From contig JASBVL010000042.1 of the NCBI GenBank assembly GCA_029961075.1, positions 1-46,638 of the forward strand: DNA of 46,638 nt. Reading direction: 5' to 3'. Under the pieces are notes generated by a model that was not told the DNA's origin, did not search any database, and saw only the letters and a program-made list of their open reading frames with translations. Below, piece by piece: positions 1 through 8,122 of the stretch. Source of the DNA: Sphaerobacter sp. (GTDB lineage Bacteria > Chloroflexota > Chloroflexia > Thermomicrobiales > Thermomicrobiaceae). The position numbers were made by a program, and so were the translations under genes. Position 1 is the stretch's first letter. Each line of letters starts with the position of its first letter.

Positions 1-606
1 CCAGTCGTAGAGCCGGTAGGTGATGTCGCTGTTCTCCTGGATCTCGTAGAGCAAGATCCCGGCGTCGATGGCGTGGACCGTGCCCGCCGGGACGATCAGG
101 GTGTCGCCGGCCCGCACCGGCTGCCGCTCGATCAGCTCCTCGAAGGTGCCCGCGGCGATGGCCTCCCGGATCGCCTGGATCGTCACGCCGGTCCGCAGCC
201 CGGTGATGAGGCTGGCGCCCGGGTCGGCGTGGATGATATGCCAGGCTTCGGTCTTTCCCCGCTTGCCGAGGGGTGCGGCCGCGGCGTCGTCCGGGTGGAC
301 CTGGAGCGAGAGAATATCGGTCGCGTCGATGAACTTGGCCAGCAGCGGGAAGTCGTGGAACGGCTCGCTGGCCCGCGCGCCGCGCTCGCCCAGGAGCGCG
401 GTCGGCTGCTGGCGCGCCAGGTCGCCCAGCGTGTGCCCGGCGAGCGGGCCGTTGAGCACCGTCGCGCTGTCGCCGGACTCGAGCGACTCGCCGATCGGCT
501 CGCTGGTCGGCAGCGCTTTCCCGAGGACTGTCTCCAGCCGACGGCCGCCCCAGAGCTTCGGATCGTAGCGCGGTTGGAGCACCAGCGGGTAGCAGATGTC
601 GTCCAT
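1..606 (-). CDS. manA: Mannose-6-phosphate isomerase, class I (3' end outside window)
   Basis: This gene interconverts mannose-6-phosphate and fructose-6-phosphate in the cytosol and so feeds GDP-mannose synthesis. About 202 N-terminal residues are visible of the roughly 310-320 usual for the short bacterial form. The zinc-site motifs LQVHPDD and GKTEAWHII, and the later HAIDAGILLYEIQENSD block, identify the cupin-type class I family. The start is an ATG at 606 preceded by GGAAGGGGAG. It lies 80 bp downstream of the BFD-like gene on the same strand and could be read through from it. It fits the EPS operon further right, which contains a GDP-mannose epimerase. Family assignment is confident; the missing C-terminus could not be checked. 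Confidence 0.9.
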   Translation of the reverse strand, partial: MDDICYPLVLQPRYDPKLWGGRRLETVLGKALPTSEPIGESLESGDSATVLNGPLAGHTLGDLARQQPTALLGERGARASEPFHDFPLLAKFIDATDILSLQVHPDDAAAAPLGKRGKTEAWHIIHADPGASLITGLRTGVTIQAIREAIAAGTFEELIERQPVRAGDTLIVPAGTVHAIDAGILLYEIQENSDITYRLYDW

Positions 607-686
607 GCGACTCCCCTTCCTGCGCGGACCGCGGGGCCCCGGGGGCGAACCCCGCACAGCCGGCTGGGTCCGGCGGCGCCGCGCGA

Positions 687-968
687 CTAGTCCTCGAGGG
701 CGGCCAGGGCGGCCAGCGGGATGACGCGCGCCGGCGGCCGGGCGGTCATGGGCGCGATCTCCTCCGGCGCGATGCCGGCCTGCTCCTGCAGCATGGCGGC
801 CACGGTGGACAGACAGTAGATCCCCTGGCAGAGGCCCATGCCGGCGCGCGTGCGGCGCTTCACGTCATCCAGCGTCGACGCCCCCTCGGCGATCGCCTGG
901 CGGATGGCGGCGGCGGACACCTCCTCGCAGCGGCAGATGCACACGGCGTCGCGGCTCGTCTCGTTCAT
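687..968 (-). CDS. BFD-like (2Fe-2S)-binding protein
   Basis: This 93-residue protein has the bacterioferritin-associated-ferredoxin-like cysteine pattern: CICRC near the N-terminus and GMGLCQGIYC about 30 residues later, four cysteines for one [2Fe-2S] cluster. In HcnB/opine-dehydrogenase B-type proteins this domain is normally fused to the C-terminus of the FAD/NAD-binding subunit. Here it is a separate gene 23 bp downstream of that subunit. I chose the internal ATG (968, MNETSRD) because it is preceded by a GGGAGGG-type ribosome site and avoids overlap; an ATG at 995 in the same frame is possible. It probably carries electrons within the complex encoded by the two preceding genes. Confidence 0.82.
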   Translation of the reverse strand: MNETSRDAVCICRCEEVSAAAIRQAIAEGASTLDDVKRRTRAGMGLCQGIYCLSTVAAMLQEQAGIAPEEIAPMTARPPARVIPLAALAALED

Positions 969-991
969 CGCCCTTCCCTCCCGGTCGCAGC

Positions 992-1936
992 TCATGCACC
1001 GGCCGCCGCGCGCAGCCGCGCGACCGTCGCGGCCCGCTCCGGGCTCCGCCGGTGCTCGAGCGCGTCCTGTGCCGCGGCGATCGCGGCGTCGTCGGCCCCG
1101 GCCGCAACGAGGCCAGCCAGGCGCCCCTCGGCCCAGCCCTCCGCCAGCGTGACGAGCCCGGCCGCGTCGCCGACGACCGACAGGCCCGGCTGCGAGGTCG
1201 CCAGGCGGGCGTCGCGCAGCGGGACCTGGCCACCGGCGGCCGCGTCGTAGCCGGTCGCGACGCGGGCCTGGAGCGCGAGCGCCGGGTCGGGCTGGCGGCC
1301 GAGCGCCAGCACGATCGTGTCCGCGGCGTACGCCTGCTCTCCGATCTGGACCTCCGCGACCCCGCCGTCGCCGCTGGCCTGGAGCTGATCGGTCCCGGCG
1401 GCGCGCGCGACCACCTCGGCCCCGGCCGCGGCGAGGTCGTGTGCCACCTCGTCGGCCTCGGCCCCGCTGCCCACCACCACGATCTGGCGTCCCGGGAGGA
1501 CGCGATGGATATGCAGGAAGATCTGTGCCGCGCGGGCGGTCAGCACCCCGGGCAAGGTCCAGCCGTGGAAGGGCTCCACCCGGTCGGTCGAGCCGCTCGC
1601 GACGATCACATGGGCGGCGCGCAGGGTGGTGGCAGCCTCCCCGGCGACGAGGCCGAGGACGTTGTCCTCGAACAACCCCCAGGCGACGGTGCCGCTCCGC
1701 ACCTCGACGCCGGCGGCCGCCAGGCGCTCCGCGAGCGCCGCGGCGGCCCGCACGCCCGGCAGGCCCTCGAGCTCCGGGGCCAGCCCGTGCACCGGCGCGA
1801 CCCGCCAGCGGAGCTGCCCCCCGACGCCGGGCTGCTCATCGAGCAGCACGACCCGGGCGCCGGCCTCGGCCGCGGCCAGCGCCGCGGCGCAGCCCGCCGG
1901 CCCCGCCCCGACGATGGCGACATCGGCCTGGCTCAT
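992..1936 (-). CDS. FAD-dependent pyridine nucleotide-disulfide oxidoreductase (HcnB/OoxA-like)
   Basis: A 314-residue flavoprotein. The N-terminal FAD fold starts with VAIVGAGPAG, a second dinucleotide motif VVVGSGAEADE lies mid-protein, and a GDAAG motif near the C-terminus contacts the flavin. Similarity in style is to the A/B subunits of hydrogen cyanide synthase, octopine/nopaline oxidase and related amino-acid dehydrogenases, which oxidise C-N bonds. It is shorter than those (about 450-480 residues) because the BFD domain is encoded separately downstream. Its ATG overlaps the stop of the upstream (2Fe-2S) gene in an ATGA, implying translational coupling. The substrate cannot be read from the sequence. 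The usual catalytic FAD subunit (SoxB/HcnC type) is not beside it. Confidence 0.85.
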   Translation of the reverse strand: MSQADVAIVGAGPAGCAAALAAAEAGARVVLLDEQPGVGGQLRWRVAPVHGLAPELEGLPGVRAAAALAERLAAAGVEVRSGTVAWGLFEDNVLGLVAGEAATTLRAAHVIVASGSTDRVEPFHGWTLPGVLTARAAQIFLHIHRVLPGRQIVVVGSGAEADEVAHDLAAAGAEVVARAAGTDQLQASGDGGVAEVQIGEQAYAADTIVLALGRQPDPALALQARVATGYDAAAGGQVPLRDARLATSQPGLSVVGDAAGLVTLAEGWAEGRLAGLVAAGADDAAIAAAQDALEHRRSPERAATVARLRAAAGA

Positions 1937-2298
1937 GCTGTGCCCTCCTCCCAGGCGCCGAGCCCGCGCTGGGTCACAATCCGCTGGCCGTCGCGCACCG
2001 GCGTGACGCAGGTGCGCACGTTCGGCTCGCCGTCGACCGTCATGGCGCAGTCGGTGCAGCGGCCGACGCCGCAGAAGACGCCGCGCGGCTGCCGCGAGCG
2101 CGGCATGGTGCGGCAGACGCGGATGCCGCTGGCCAGCAGCGCCGCCGCGATCGGCTCGCCCGCCCGCGCGGGGATCGGGCGGCCGTCCACGAAGATGGTG
2201 ACCTCCGGCGCGGGGGGCAGGTCCCCGAGCACCGGGTGGGTGCGGACCCGCAGATCCTCCGGCGCCGGCCGCGCGGTCTCCTGATCGGCTGACGTCAT
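1933..2298 (-). CDS. (2Fe-2S)-binding protein, HcnA/sarcosine-oxidase-alpha N-terminal type
   Basis: A 121-residue ferredoxin-like protein, first gene of the three-gene oxidoreductase module. The VTIFVDGRPIPARAGEPIA stretch is the typical start of the HcnA/SoxA N-terminal domain. The cluster ligands are in CGVGRCTDC, followed by a further cysteine in NVRTC. It would accept electrons from amine or amino-acid oxidation and pass them on with the FAD and BFD-like partners. The start at 2298 (ATG, MTSAD) is preceded by GGGAGGGAGGAGCC, a very strong ribosome site. The stop overlaps the next start (ATGA). Confidence 0.83.
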   Translation of the reverse strand: MTSADQETARPAPEDLRVRTHPVLGDLPPAPEVTIFVDGRPIPARAGEPIAAALLASGIRVCRTMPRSRQPRGVFCGVGRCTDCAMTVDGEPNVRTCVTPVRDGQRIVTQRGLGAWEEGTA

Positions 2299-2339
2299 GG
2301 CTCCTCCCTCCCTCCCCGGGCGCGCCACTCACCGGCGGG

Positions 2340-2369
2340 ATGATCGCAGCCCGGGCCCCCGCGCGTCAA
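2340..2369 (-). promoter_or_regulatory. Candidate sigma-70 promoter of the Fe-S/FAD operon
   Basis: Read on the minus strand, TTGACG (2364-2369) is separated by 18 bases from GATCAT (2340-2345), about 40 bases ahead of the first ATG. The rest of the gene-free stretch 2299-2638 is GC-rich and holds only a short CCCC-TGAC-GGGG hairpin (2428-2439), possibly terminating the upstream pncB transcript. I see no gene in it. Confidence 0.45.
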
Positions 2370-2638
2370 CGCGGTGGGCGGGGCGACGCTATCAGGGCGG
2401 CGGAGGCCCCGGGCGAGCACGCGACGTCCCCTGACGGGGCTGAGGCAGGCCGGGACGGGGTGCCCCGCCACGCGGGAGCGCCGGCCTCGAACGGAGCCCG
2501 GCCGGCCCCCATTGGCCCGGTGCCGGGTGCCTGCCTTGGCGCCGGGCGCGACGATCCCGCACCGCAGCGGCGCGCGGGCACGCCCCGCCCCTCCCGGCCG
2601 GGCGAGCGGCGCACCGGGAACGGGGATGGCGGCGCACG

Positions 2639-3820
2639 TCACTCCAGCGGCCAGGTGCGGAGCTGGTGGAGGACGTAGTCGCGGATCTGCTGAGGGGTCG
2701 GGAGCGGCGCGACCAGCTTGCCCCCGCGCAGCAGCGGCTTGAGCGCGCGCTCCGGCGTGCCACCGCCAGGGCAGAGGTCGGTGGGTGCCGGCTCCTTGAG
2801 CGGCACCACCCGGCGCTCGCCGGTCTCGGGGCACAGCCAGACCTCCTTGGCGCCGCTCATCTTGCCCCGCTTGGCGATGGGCTCGCCGTCGATCTCGACG
2901 ATGTCCATGGCGAAGTCGACCGTCTTGGCGGCACTGACGCTGGTGCCGACGCCGAAGCCGTCGGCCACGTCGCGCAGGCGGACGATCTCGTCCTCGTCCA
3001 GCCCGCCGCTGACGATCAGCCTGACGTGCTGGTAGCCCCGCAGGTCCAGTTCCCAGCGCACCTCTTCGAGGATGCGGCGGAAGTCGCCCCGCCGCGAGCT
3101 GGGCGTATCCAGCCGGACCCCCCAGAGCCGGTCGCCCAGTGCCTCGGCCACGCGCACGGCCTCGAATTTTTCATCGTTGAAGGTGTCGATGAGCGCGATG
3201 CGCGGGATCTCCCGCGGCAGGATGCGGTCGTAGGCGAGCATGGCCTCGACCGTGTCGCCCATGAGGAGGATGAGCGCGTGCGGGGTCGTGCCGGTCGGGT
3301 CCTCGCCCAAGAGCTCGGCGGCTTCGACCACGCTGACGCCGTCACAGCCGCCGATGTAGGCCGCGCGCTCGATGGCGAGGCTGATGGCGGGGTGGATGCG
3401 CCGCGCGCCGAAGCTGACCACCGTCTTGTCGCCGGCCAGGCGCCGGATGCGGGCAGCTTTCGTCGCGACGCCGGACGCCTGGCAGATGAGGCCCAGGATG
3501 GCGGTCTCCAGCACGGCGAAGGCGAGATACGAGCCGCTGATCTCCATCACCGGCTCGTAGGGGCGGAAGATGCTCCCCTCCGGCATGGCCCGCACGTCCA
3601 CCGGGAGGCCGTGGAGCAGGCCGGCCACCTCGTCGAGCCCAGCGAACACGGCCCAGGAGCTGCCGCCAGGCAAGGACTTGGCGACGAACTCGGCGCGGAC
3701 CGGCCGGTCGCGCCCGGTGGCTTTCAGGATCTCGACCGTGCGCTGGAAGTAGACGTCGGTGGTGCGGCCAGCCTTGATCTCCTCCTGCGTCGCGGCATGG
3801 AGCCAGCGTCCCTGTTCCAT
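2639..3820 (-). CDS. pncB: Nicotinate phosphoribosyltransferase
   Basis: A 393-residue enzyme that joins nicotinate and PRPP to give nicotinate mononucleotide in NAD salvage. The shorter, archaeal/Thermoplasma-like branch of the family is indicated by length and by blocks such as FGARRIHPA, LIDTFNDEKFEA, GVRLDTPSSRRGDF and IVSGGLDEDEI, which line the substrate barrel. A C-terminal CPETGERRVVPL segment with CPGG may form a small metal-binding end domain, as in some family members. The ATG at 3820 (MEQGRWLHAAT) follows GAGAGGGAC; upstream residues in the same open frame run into the divergent dUTPase gene and are not coding. Confidence 0.92.
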   Translation of the reverse strand: MEQGRWLHAATQEEIKAGRTTDVYFQRTVEILKATGRDRPVRAEFVAKSLPGGSSWAVFAGLDEVAGLLHGLPVDVRAMPEGSIFRPYEPVMEISGSYLAFAVLETAILGLICQASGVATKAARIRRLAGDKTVVSFGARRIHPAISLAIERAAYIGGCDGVSVVEAAELLGEDPTGTTPHALILLMGDTVEAMLAYDRILPREIPRIALIDTFNDEKFEAVRVAEALGDRLWGVRLDTPSSRRGDFRRILEEVRWELDLRGYQHVRLIVSGGLDEDEIVRLRDVADGFGVGTSVSAAKTVDFAMDIVEIDGEPIAKRGKMSGAKEVWLCPETGERRVVPLKEPAPTDLCPGGGTPERALKPLLRGGKLVAPLPTPQQIRDYVLHQLRTWPLE

Positions 3821-3870
3821 CGCCAGTCCCTCTCTGGTCGGGCTATCGTCGTGCGCCCCTTCGATGAGGG

Positions 3871-3879
3871 AGAATAGCA
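3871..3879 (-). promoter_or_regulatory. Extended -10 promoter candidate for pncB
   Basis: The minus strand reads TGCTATTCT, a TGn-extended -10 element, about 50 bases ahead of the pncB ATG in the 148-bp divergent gap with the dUTPase gene. No good -35 is visible. Confidence 0.35.
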
Positions 3880-3968
3880 CACGGGACCGCCGCGTCGCCC
3901 GTCGGCCCGGGCCGGGCGGGACGCGCGGCGGTGGACGTGCCGTGTGAGCCGCTGGGAGGAGCCAACCG

Positions 3969-4508
3969 ATGCCCGACGACCGCCGCGCCGGGGTGCTGAG
4001 CCGTGAGCAGATCGTGGCGCTGCTTGCGGCCGAGCCGCCGCTCGTTGCCGGCCTGCGCGACCGCGAGGCGCAACTCCAGCCGAATGGCGTCGACCTGACG
4101 CTGGACTCGGTCGCCGCGTTCACCGGGCCGGGGACCCTCACCGTGGACAACCAGGGCCGACGGTTGGCGGACACGGAGGACCTGCCCTTCGGCGTGGACG
4201 ACCAGCTCTACCTCTCGCCGGGCCCCTATCTGGTCCGCTTCGCCGAGACGGTCAACCTGCCGCCCGACCTCATGGCCTACCTGCGCCCGCGGTCGACCCT
4301 GCTCCGCTCCGGGGTGGCGCTGCACACGGCGGTCTGGGATGCGGGCTACTCGGGCCGCGGCGCATCGCTGCTCGTCGTCTACAACCCGCACGGGTTTCGC
4401 GTCCAACGGGGTGCCCGGCTCGGGCAGCTCGTCTTCCACCGGCTGGCGACGGCGACCGCCGCCGGGTACGACGGCATCTACCAGGGGGAGGCCACCGACC
4501 GGCGCTGA
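3969..4508 (+). CDS. dCTP deaminase/dUTPase family protein, probably dUTPase
   Basis: A 179-residue trimeric-type DCD-DUT fold protein, expected to hydrolyse dUTP to dUMP and keep uracil out of DNA. The core motif RPRSTLLRSGV carries the phosphate-contacting residues, and TAVWDAGYSGRG carries the aspartate that activates water in dUTPases. In dCTP deaminases a conserved glutamate follows a few residues later (ITLEL-type strand). Here the equivalent strand is SLLVVYNPHG with no glutamate, so a plain dUTPase activity is inferred rather than deamination. The start at 3969 has GGGAGGAGCC upstream. It is divergent from pncB. Confidence 0.85.
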   Translation: MPDDRRAGVLSREQIVALLAAEPPLVAGLRDREAQLQPNGVDLTLDSVAAFTGPGTLTVDNQGRRLADTEDLPFGVDDQLYLSPGPYLVRFAETVNLPPDLMAYLRPRSTLLRSGVALHTAVWDAGYSGRGASLLVVYNPHGFRVQRGARLGQLVFHRLATATAAGYDGIYQGEATDRR

Positions 4509-4637
4509 GCCGCCCGGCCGAGCGCCGGGGCATCGGGTTTGCGGTTGCCGGCATGCGCGCGTGGGGCAGTGCCGGCTGCTTGCCCCGCACGGCCGCGCAG
4601 CGGCAGACGACGGCTCAGCGCCGGTGAGGTGGCAGCC

Positions 4638-4910
4638 GTGACCCTCGCTCACCGCATGGTCGAGACACTGCGCGCTCACCGCTGGCGGGCAACCGCGATT
4701 GCGAGCGCGACTGACCGTGTCGAGCTCCACCCGCTCGAATCGAAACTGGGCGCCGGGTTCACCCTGTGGCGGCGGCAGCCGGGCGGTGCCTGGCAGGTCG
4801 TCGCGAGCGGGCATACCGAGAGTGGGGCTCTGCGGGCCCCGGAGGGGGAGCGCCTGCAGATGTCGCCGACGGCCTGGCGAGCGCTGGAGGCCTTGATGGC
4901 GCAGGCGTGA
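4638..4910 (+). CDS. Small hypothetical protein
   Basis: A 90-residue protein that I do not recognise. The GTG at 4638 is preceded by GGTGAGGTGG at a good distance; an in-frame ATG at 4656 is the alternative start. The sequence alternates short hydrophobic strands with charged turns (GAGFTLWRRQPGGAWQVV) and ends in a helix rich in Ala and Leu. It has no signal peptide or membrane segment. It could be a small beta-rich cytosolic domain. Codon use resembles neighbouring genes, so it is probably real, but the call rests on the ribosome site and frame alone. Confidence 0.5.
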   Translation: MTLAHRMVETLRAHRWRATAIASATDRVELHPLESKLGAGFTLWRRQPGGAWQVVASGHTESGALRAPEGERLQMSPTAWRALEALMAQA

Positions 4911-4941
4911 GGCGCCGGCCACCGGTCCCAGACACAGGAAA

Positions 4942-4959
4942 GAGCCGGCTGACCGGCTC
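4942..4959 (+). terminator. Hairpin downstream of the small gene
   Basis: GAGCCGG-CTGA-CCGGCTC, a perfect 7-bp stem 32 bases after the stop codon. No U-tract follows, so termination is only inferred. The remainder of 4911-5244 shows no gene. Confidence 0.4.
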
Positions 4960-5244
4960 CTCCCGTCCCTGCGATGGGGTCTCACGGGCGACAGCGGCCA
5001 CAACCCCCCGAAGCGCCGTCCGTCGCCGAGGATGGCGGCCGCCTGGCGCCACGACCGCACACCTCACCATCCGAGTCTAGCAGGTTTGCGGCCAACCGCA
5101 AGTCCGTTCGCGCGGAGCCGGCGGCTGCTGTTGCGCGCCAGCTGGCGATACGTGTCGATCTCGGCCCTGCGCGCGCCGCTTTCGCGCGGGATGCGTAGGC
5201 TTCGCGGCGCGCTGGGGCCGGGACCGGCATCGGCAGCGCCGGCC

Positions 5245-6069
5245 TTAGTCGACGGTATCCGGCGACGGCGCTCCCTCGAGGCGCAGCCAGGCGAGGATGC
5301 GGCGCTTGATGTCGTCGACCGTCTCCTCCTCGGCGAGCTGCTTCCGCACGGTCGACCAGCCGCGCCGGTCGGTCTCGTAGATCGACTGGCCGCCGTGGAC
5401 GCGGAAGAAGGCGGCGCGGTCGCCGGCCTGCACCAGCCACCAGTCGTAGACCATGCGCGGCTGGAGCGCGACGCCGTGCAGGTAGAGGGGGTGGTAGGCG
5501 CCGTCGATGGGCTGGTCGTCGACGTAGATCTCGCGCGCCGCCACCAGGCCGGGGTACTCCAGGATCAGCTCGGTCACGGCCTGGTACAGCCGCGGGTAGT
5601 GCTGCTGCTTGCGCGGCCAGGCGTAGCCGAGGTCGCCATGGAGCCCACGGGGCGGGAAGAGCGCGAGGAGGTCGGCGATCGCCAGCTCGGGATCCTGGCG
5701 CAGGGCGGTGCCCAGGCTCAGGCGCAGCTCACCGTTGCCGTGGGTAATCCGCGGGGCATCCTCGCCGCTGAGAAGGATCATCCCGAAGGAGTCGGCCGGC
5801 TCGTTGGCGTACGCCGGGGCGCTCACCCGGCGGGTGAGCAAGAAGCGGTCCCAGCCGTGCTCCGGGTGATAGATGGGCAGGGCGTCAAGGGCCGAGTCGG
5901 CGAAGCGCGCGCCGACGATGGCATTCGCCACCACCCAGCCCAGCGCGAAGCCGAGCCGATCGGGCGTCGCCAGGTACTGTTCCGTCTCCGGGAGGTCCGC
6001 GCTCAGCGGCAGCGGTGCCAGCCCCTCATAGTTGCGAAGCGCAAGCTCAACCTGCTCACGGACGTCCAT
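5245..6069 (-). CDS. Hypothetical protein, 274 residues
   Basis: I do not recognise this family. The protein is soluble, with no signal peptide and no transmembrane segment. It is rich in Leu, Asp and aromatic residues, with Trp/Tyr-rich stretches such as LGYAWPRKQQHYPRLYQ and RMVYDWWLVQAGDRAAFF. The C-terminus ends in a charged helix (EEETVDDIKRRILAWLRLE). The many aromatic and acidic positions spread along its length suggest a folded enzyme or binding domain rather than a spurious frame. The ATG at 6069 (MDVREQVELALRNYEG) is the natural start. It is transcribed away from the EPS kinase gene; the shared 274-bp gap has a TACAAT-like -10 on its strand at about 6181-6186. Confidence 0.7.
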   Translation of the reverse strand: MDVREQVELALRNYEGLAPLPLSADLPETEQYLATPDRLGFALGWVVANAIVGARFADSALDALPIYHPEHGWDRFLLTRRVSAPAYANEPADSFGMILLSGEDAPRITHGNGELRLSLGTALRQDPELAIADLLALFPPRGLHGDLGYAWPRKQQHYPRLYQAVTELILEYPGLVAAREIYVDDQPIDGAYHPLYLHGVALQPRMVYDWWLVQAGDRAAFFRVHGGQSIYETDRRGWSTVRKQLAEEETVDDIKRRILAWLRLEGAPSPDTVD

Positions 6070-6343
6070 GGAACACTCGCCACCCCTTCGTGACCGCGGG
6101 CCAGCCGGCTTCCCACCGGCCCGGGGACGTCTGTCGGTCGACGCATCTCACGTGCTGTGCGAGCCGGTAGGCCCGTGCGGATTGTACCCTGCGCGCGCGC
6201 CGCGGGCACGCGCGGGACATTGGTCCCCCTTTTTGCAGCGTCAACGACGCGTGCACACCGGCCATAGTAGACTTCAGGTCACGGTCGTGCGTCACGGTGG
6301 CGCCGACCGCGGCCGGAAGCCATCGCGCGGGGAGCGCCAACGG

Positions 6344-8116
6344 GTGCGGGAGCTGACGTTCATCGACCTGGTCCGACTGGTCCGACGCTGGTGGGGGCTG
6401 TTCGTCCTCTGTCCCCTCCTCGCCGGCGGCGTCGCCTATGGCGTGAGCCAGGCCCTGCCCCCCATCTACCGCGCGCAGGTGACGCTGGTCATCGACCAGT
6501 GGCAGACCCCCGGCAGTGTCAACGTGGGGGACATCCAGGCGGCGCAGGAGCTCGCCAACACCTATAGCCGGGTCGTGACGGCCCGGCCGATCCTGGAGAA
6601 GACCATCGCGCAGCTCGGCCTCTCGACCCGGCCGGAGGACCTGATCGAGCAGATCGAGGTCGACCGCGTCGACACGACGCAGTTGGTCCAGATTCGGGTG
6701 GAGGATAAGGTCCCCAGCCAGGCTGCGTCGATCGCCAACACGCTCGCGCAGGTGTTCATCGACGAGATGCGCGCGCAGCAGGAGGCGGCGGTCGGGAGCG
6801 GTCGGGAGGAGCTGCGACGCAACATCGAGTCGGTGCAGCGCCGGATGGCGGACACGAGCGACCGCATCGCCGCGCTCCAGGGCCAGGCCGACGCGGGCAA
6901 CAGCACGGCCCAGGCAGAGCTGCGGGCGCTGCAGGCGCAGCTCGCGCAGGACCAGGCGCTCTATGCCAGCCTGCTGGAGGCGCAGCAGCGCATGGACCTC
7001 GCCGCGGCGCAGAGCACCACGCCGATCCGGGTCGTGGAGCCGGCCGTCCCGCCCACCACGTCCGTCAAGCCGCGGATCCTGCTCAACACCGCGCTGGCCG
7101 GGGTGCTCGGTGTGCTGCTGGCGGCCGGGCTGGTGCTGGTGATCGGCTACCTCGACGACACGGTCAAGACCAGCGAGGATGTGCAGCGGCTCAGCGGCCG
7201 CGGCGCGCTGGGGCTGATCCCGCCGCTCACGGCGCCGGGGAGCGTGGAGGTAATCGCGCACCCGATGTCGATCGCGAGCGAAGCCTTCCGGTCGGCGCGG
7301 ACGAACCTCCAGTTCGCGACCATCGGCCAGGCGTCGGGCGCGCTCGTGGTGACCAGCCCGCGGCCCGGCGACGGCAAGACCACGGCCGCGGTCAACCTGG
7401 CGGCGGTCCTGGCACAGAGCGGGCAGCGGGTGATCCTCGTCGACGCCGATCTGCGTCGGCCGCAGGTGCACCGCCACTTTACCGGCCTCGACCGGCGCGC
7501 CGGCTTGAGCACGCTGCTGCTGGGCCAGACCACGAGTCTTCCGCCGCTGCTGCGGCACACGACCATCCCCGGGCTACGCATCCTGCCGTCCGGGCCGGTG
7601 CCGCCCAACCCCGCTGACCTGCTCGGCTCGCCGCAGATGCGCGCGGTCGTCGAGCGGCTGGTGGCCGAGGCAGACATCGTGATCTTCGATACCCCACCGC
7701 TGGCGGTCTCCGACGCGCTGGTGCTCTGCGGGCTGGGGACTGGTGTGGTGCTGGTGGCGCAGGCGGGGCGGGTGCGCACGGCTGAACTCGCGCAGGCGAT
7801 CCAGCAGATCCAACAGAGCGGGACGCCGCTCCTGGGCGTGATCTTGAACCGGGTCGCCGTCGGCGCCACTGGCCGGTACTACCACTACTACCGCAGCGCC
7901 GCGAGCGAGGCGGCGTGCGGCGTGCCGGCTGTGGCCAACGGCACCGAGCAGCCGGTCGCGATCGGCACCGGCGGCGCCCGGCTGCCGGGCGGGCGCGATC
8001 CGGCGTCGCGGCCGGCCGCGGATGCCGCGCCGCGGCCGAGCATCACCGCGCGCTCAGCACCGATGCGCACGCGCCAGGGCTCCCCCTTTAGGCGCAGTGG
8101 CACGCTCGATCCCTGA
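6344..8116 (+). CDS. Wzz/BY-kinase fusion: polysaccharide co-polymerase with tyrosine autokinase domain
   Basis: A 590-residue inner-membrane protein that controls EPS chain length and export through tyrosine autophosphorylation. A Wzz domain begins with a membrane helix (WWGLFVLCPLLAGGVAYGV), followed by a long coiled-coil periplasmic region rich in Gln, Ala and Arg, then a second helix (ALAGVLGVLLAAGLVLVIGY). The cytoplasmic kinase follows, with Walker A' SPRPGDGKTTAA, ILVDADLRRPQ and Walker B IVIFDTPPL. The tail has a tyrosine cluster RYYHYYR, the usual autophosphorylation site. I chose GTG 6344 (preceded by GGGGAGCG) because the frame upstream lacks protein-like sequence. The next gene starts 6 bp after the stop. 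The CpsB-type phosphatase nearby is the expected antagonist. Confidence 0.92.
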   Translation: MRELTFIDLVRLVRRWWGLFVLCPLLAGGVAYGVSQALPPIYRAQVTLVIDQWQTPGSVNVGDIQAAQELANTYSRVVTARPILEKTIAQLGLSTRPEDLIEQIEVDRVDTTQLVQIRVEDKVPSQAASIANTLAQVFIDEMRAQQEAAVGSGREELRRNIESVQRRMADTSDRIAALQGQADAGNSTAQAELRALQAQLAQDQALYASLLEAQQRMDLAAAQSTTPIRVVEPAVPPTTSVKPRILLNTALAGVLGVLLAAGLVLVIGYLDDTVKTSEDVQRLSGRGALGLIPPLTAPGSVEVIAHPMSIASEAFRSARTNLQFATIGQASGALVVTSPRPGDGKTTAAVNLAAVLAQSGQRVILVDADLRRPQVHRHFTGLDRRAGLSTLLLGQTTSLPPLLRHTTIPGLRILPSGPVPPNPADLLGSPQMRAVVERLVAEADIVIFDTPPLAVSDALVLCGLGTGVVLVAQAGRVRTAELAQAIQQIQQSGTPLLGVILNRVAVGATGRYYHYYRSAASEAACGVPAVANGTEQPVAIGTGGARLPGGRDPASRPAADAAPRPSITARSAPMRTRQGSPFRRSGTLDP

Positions 8117-8122
8117 CCAGCT

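Noticed and set aside
2340..2638. Cobalamin or other riboswitch in the GC-rich gap upstream of the Fe-S/FAD operon
   Set aside because: None of the conserved riboswitch boxes is present; only a short hairpin and a promoter-like pair are visible.
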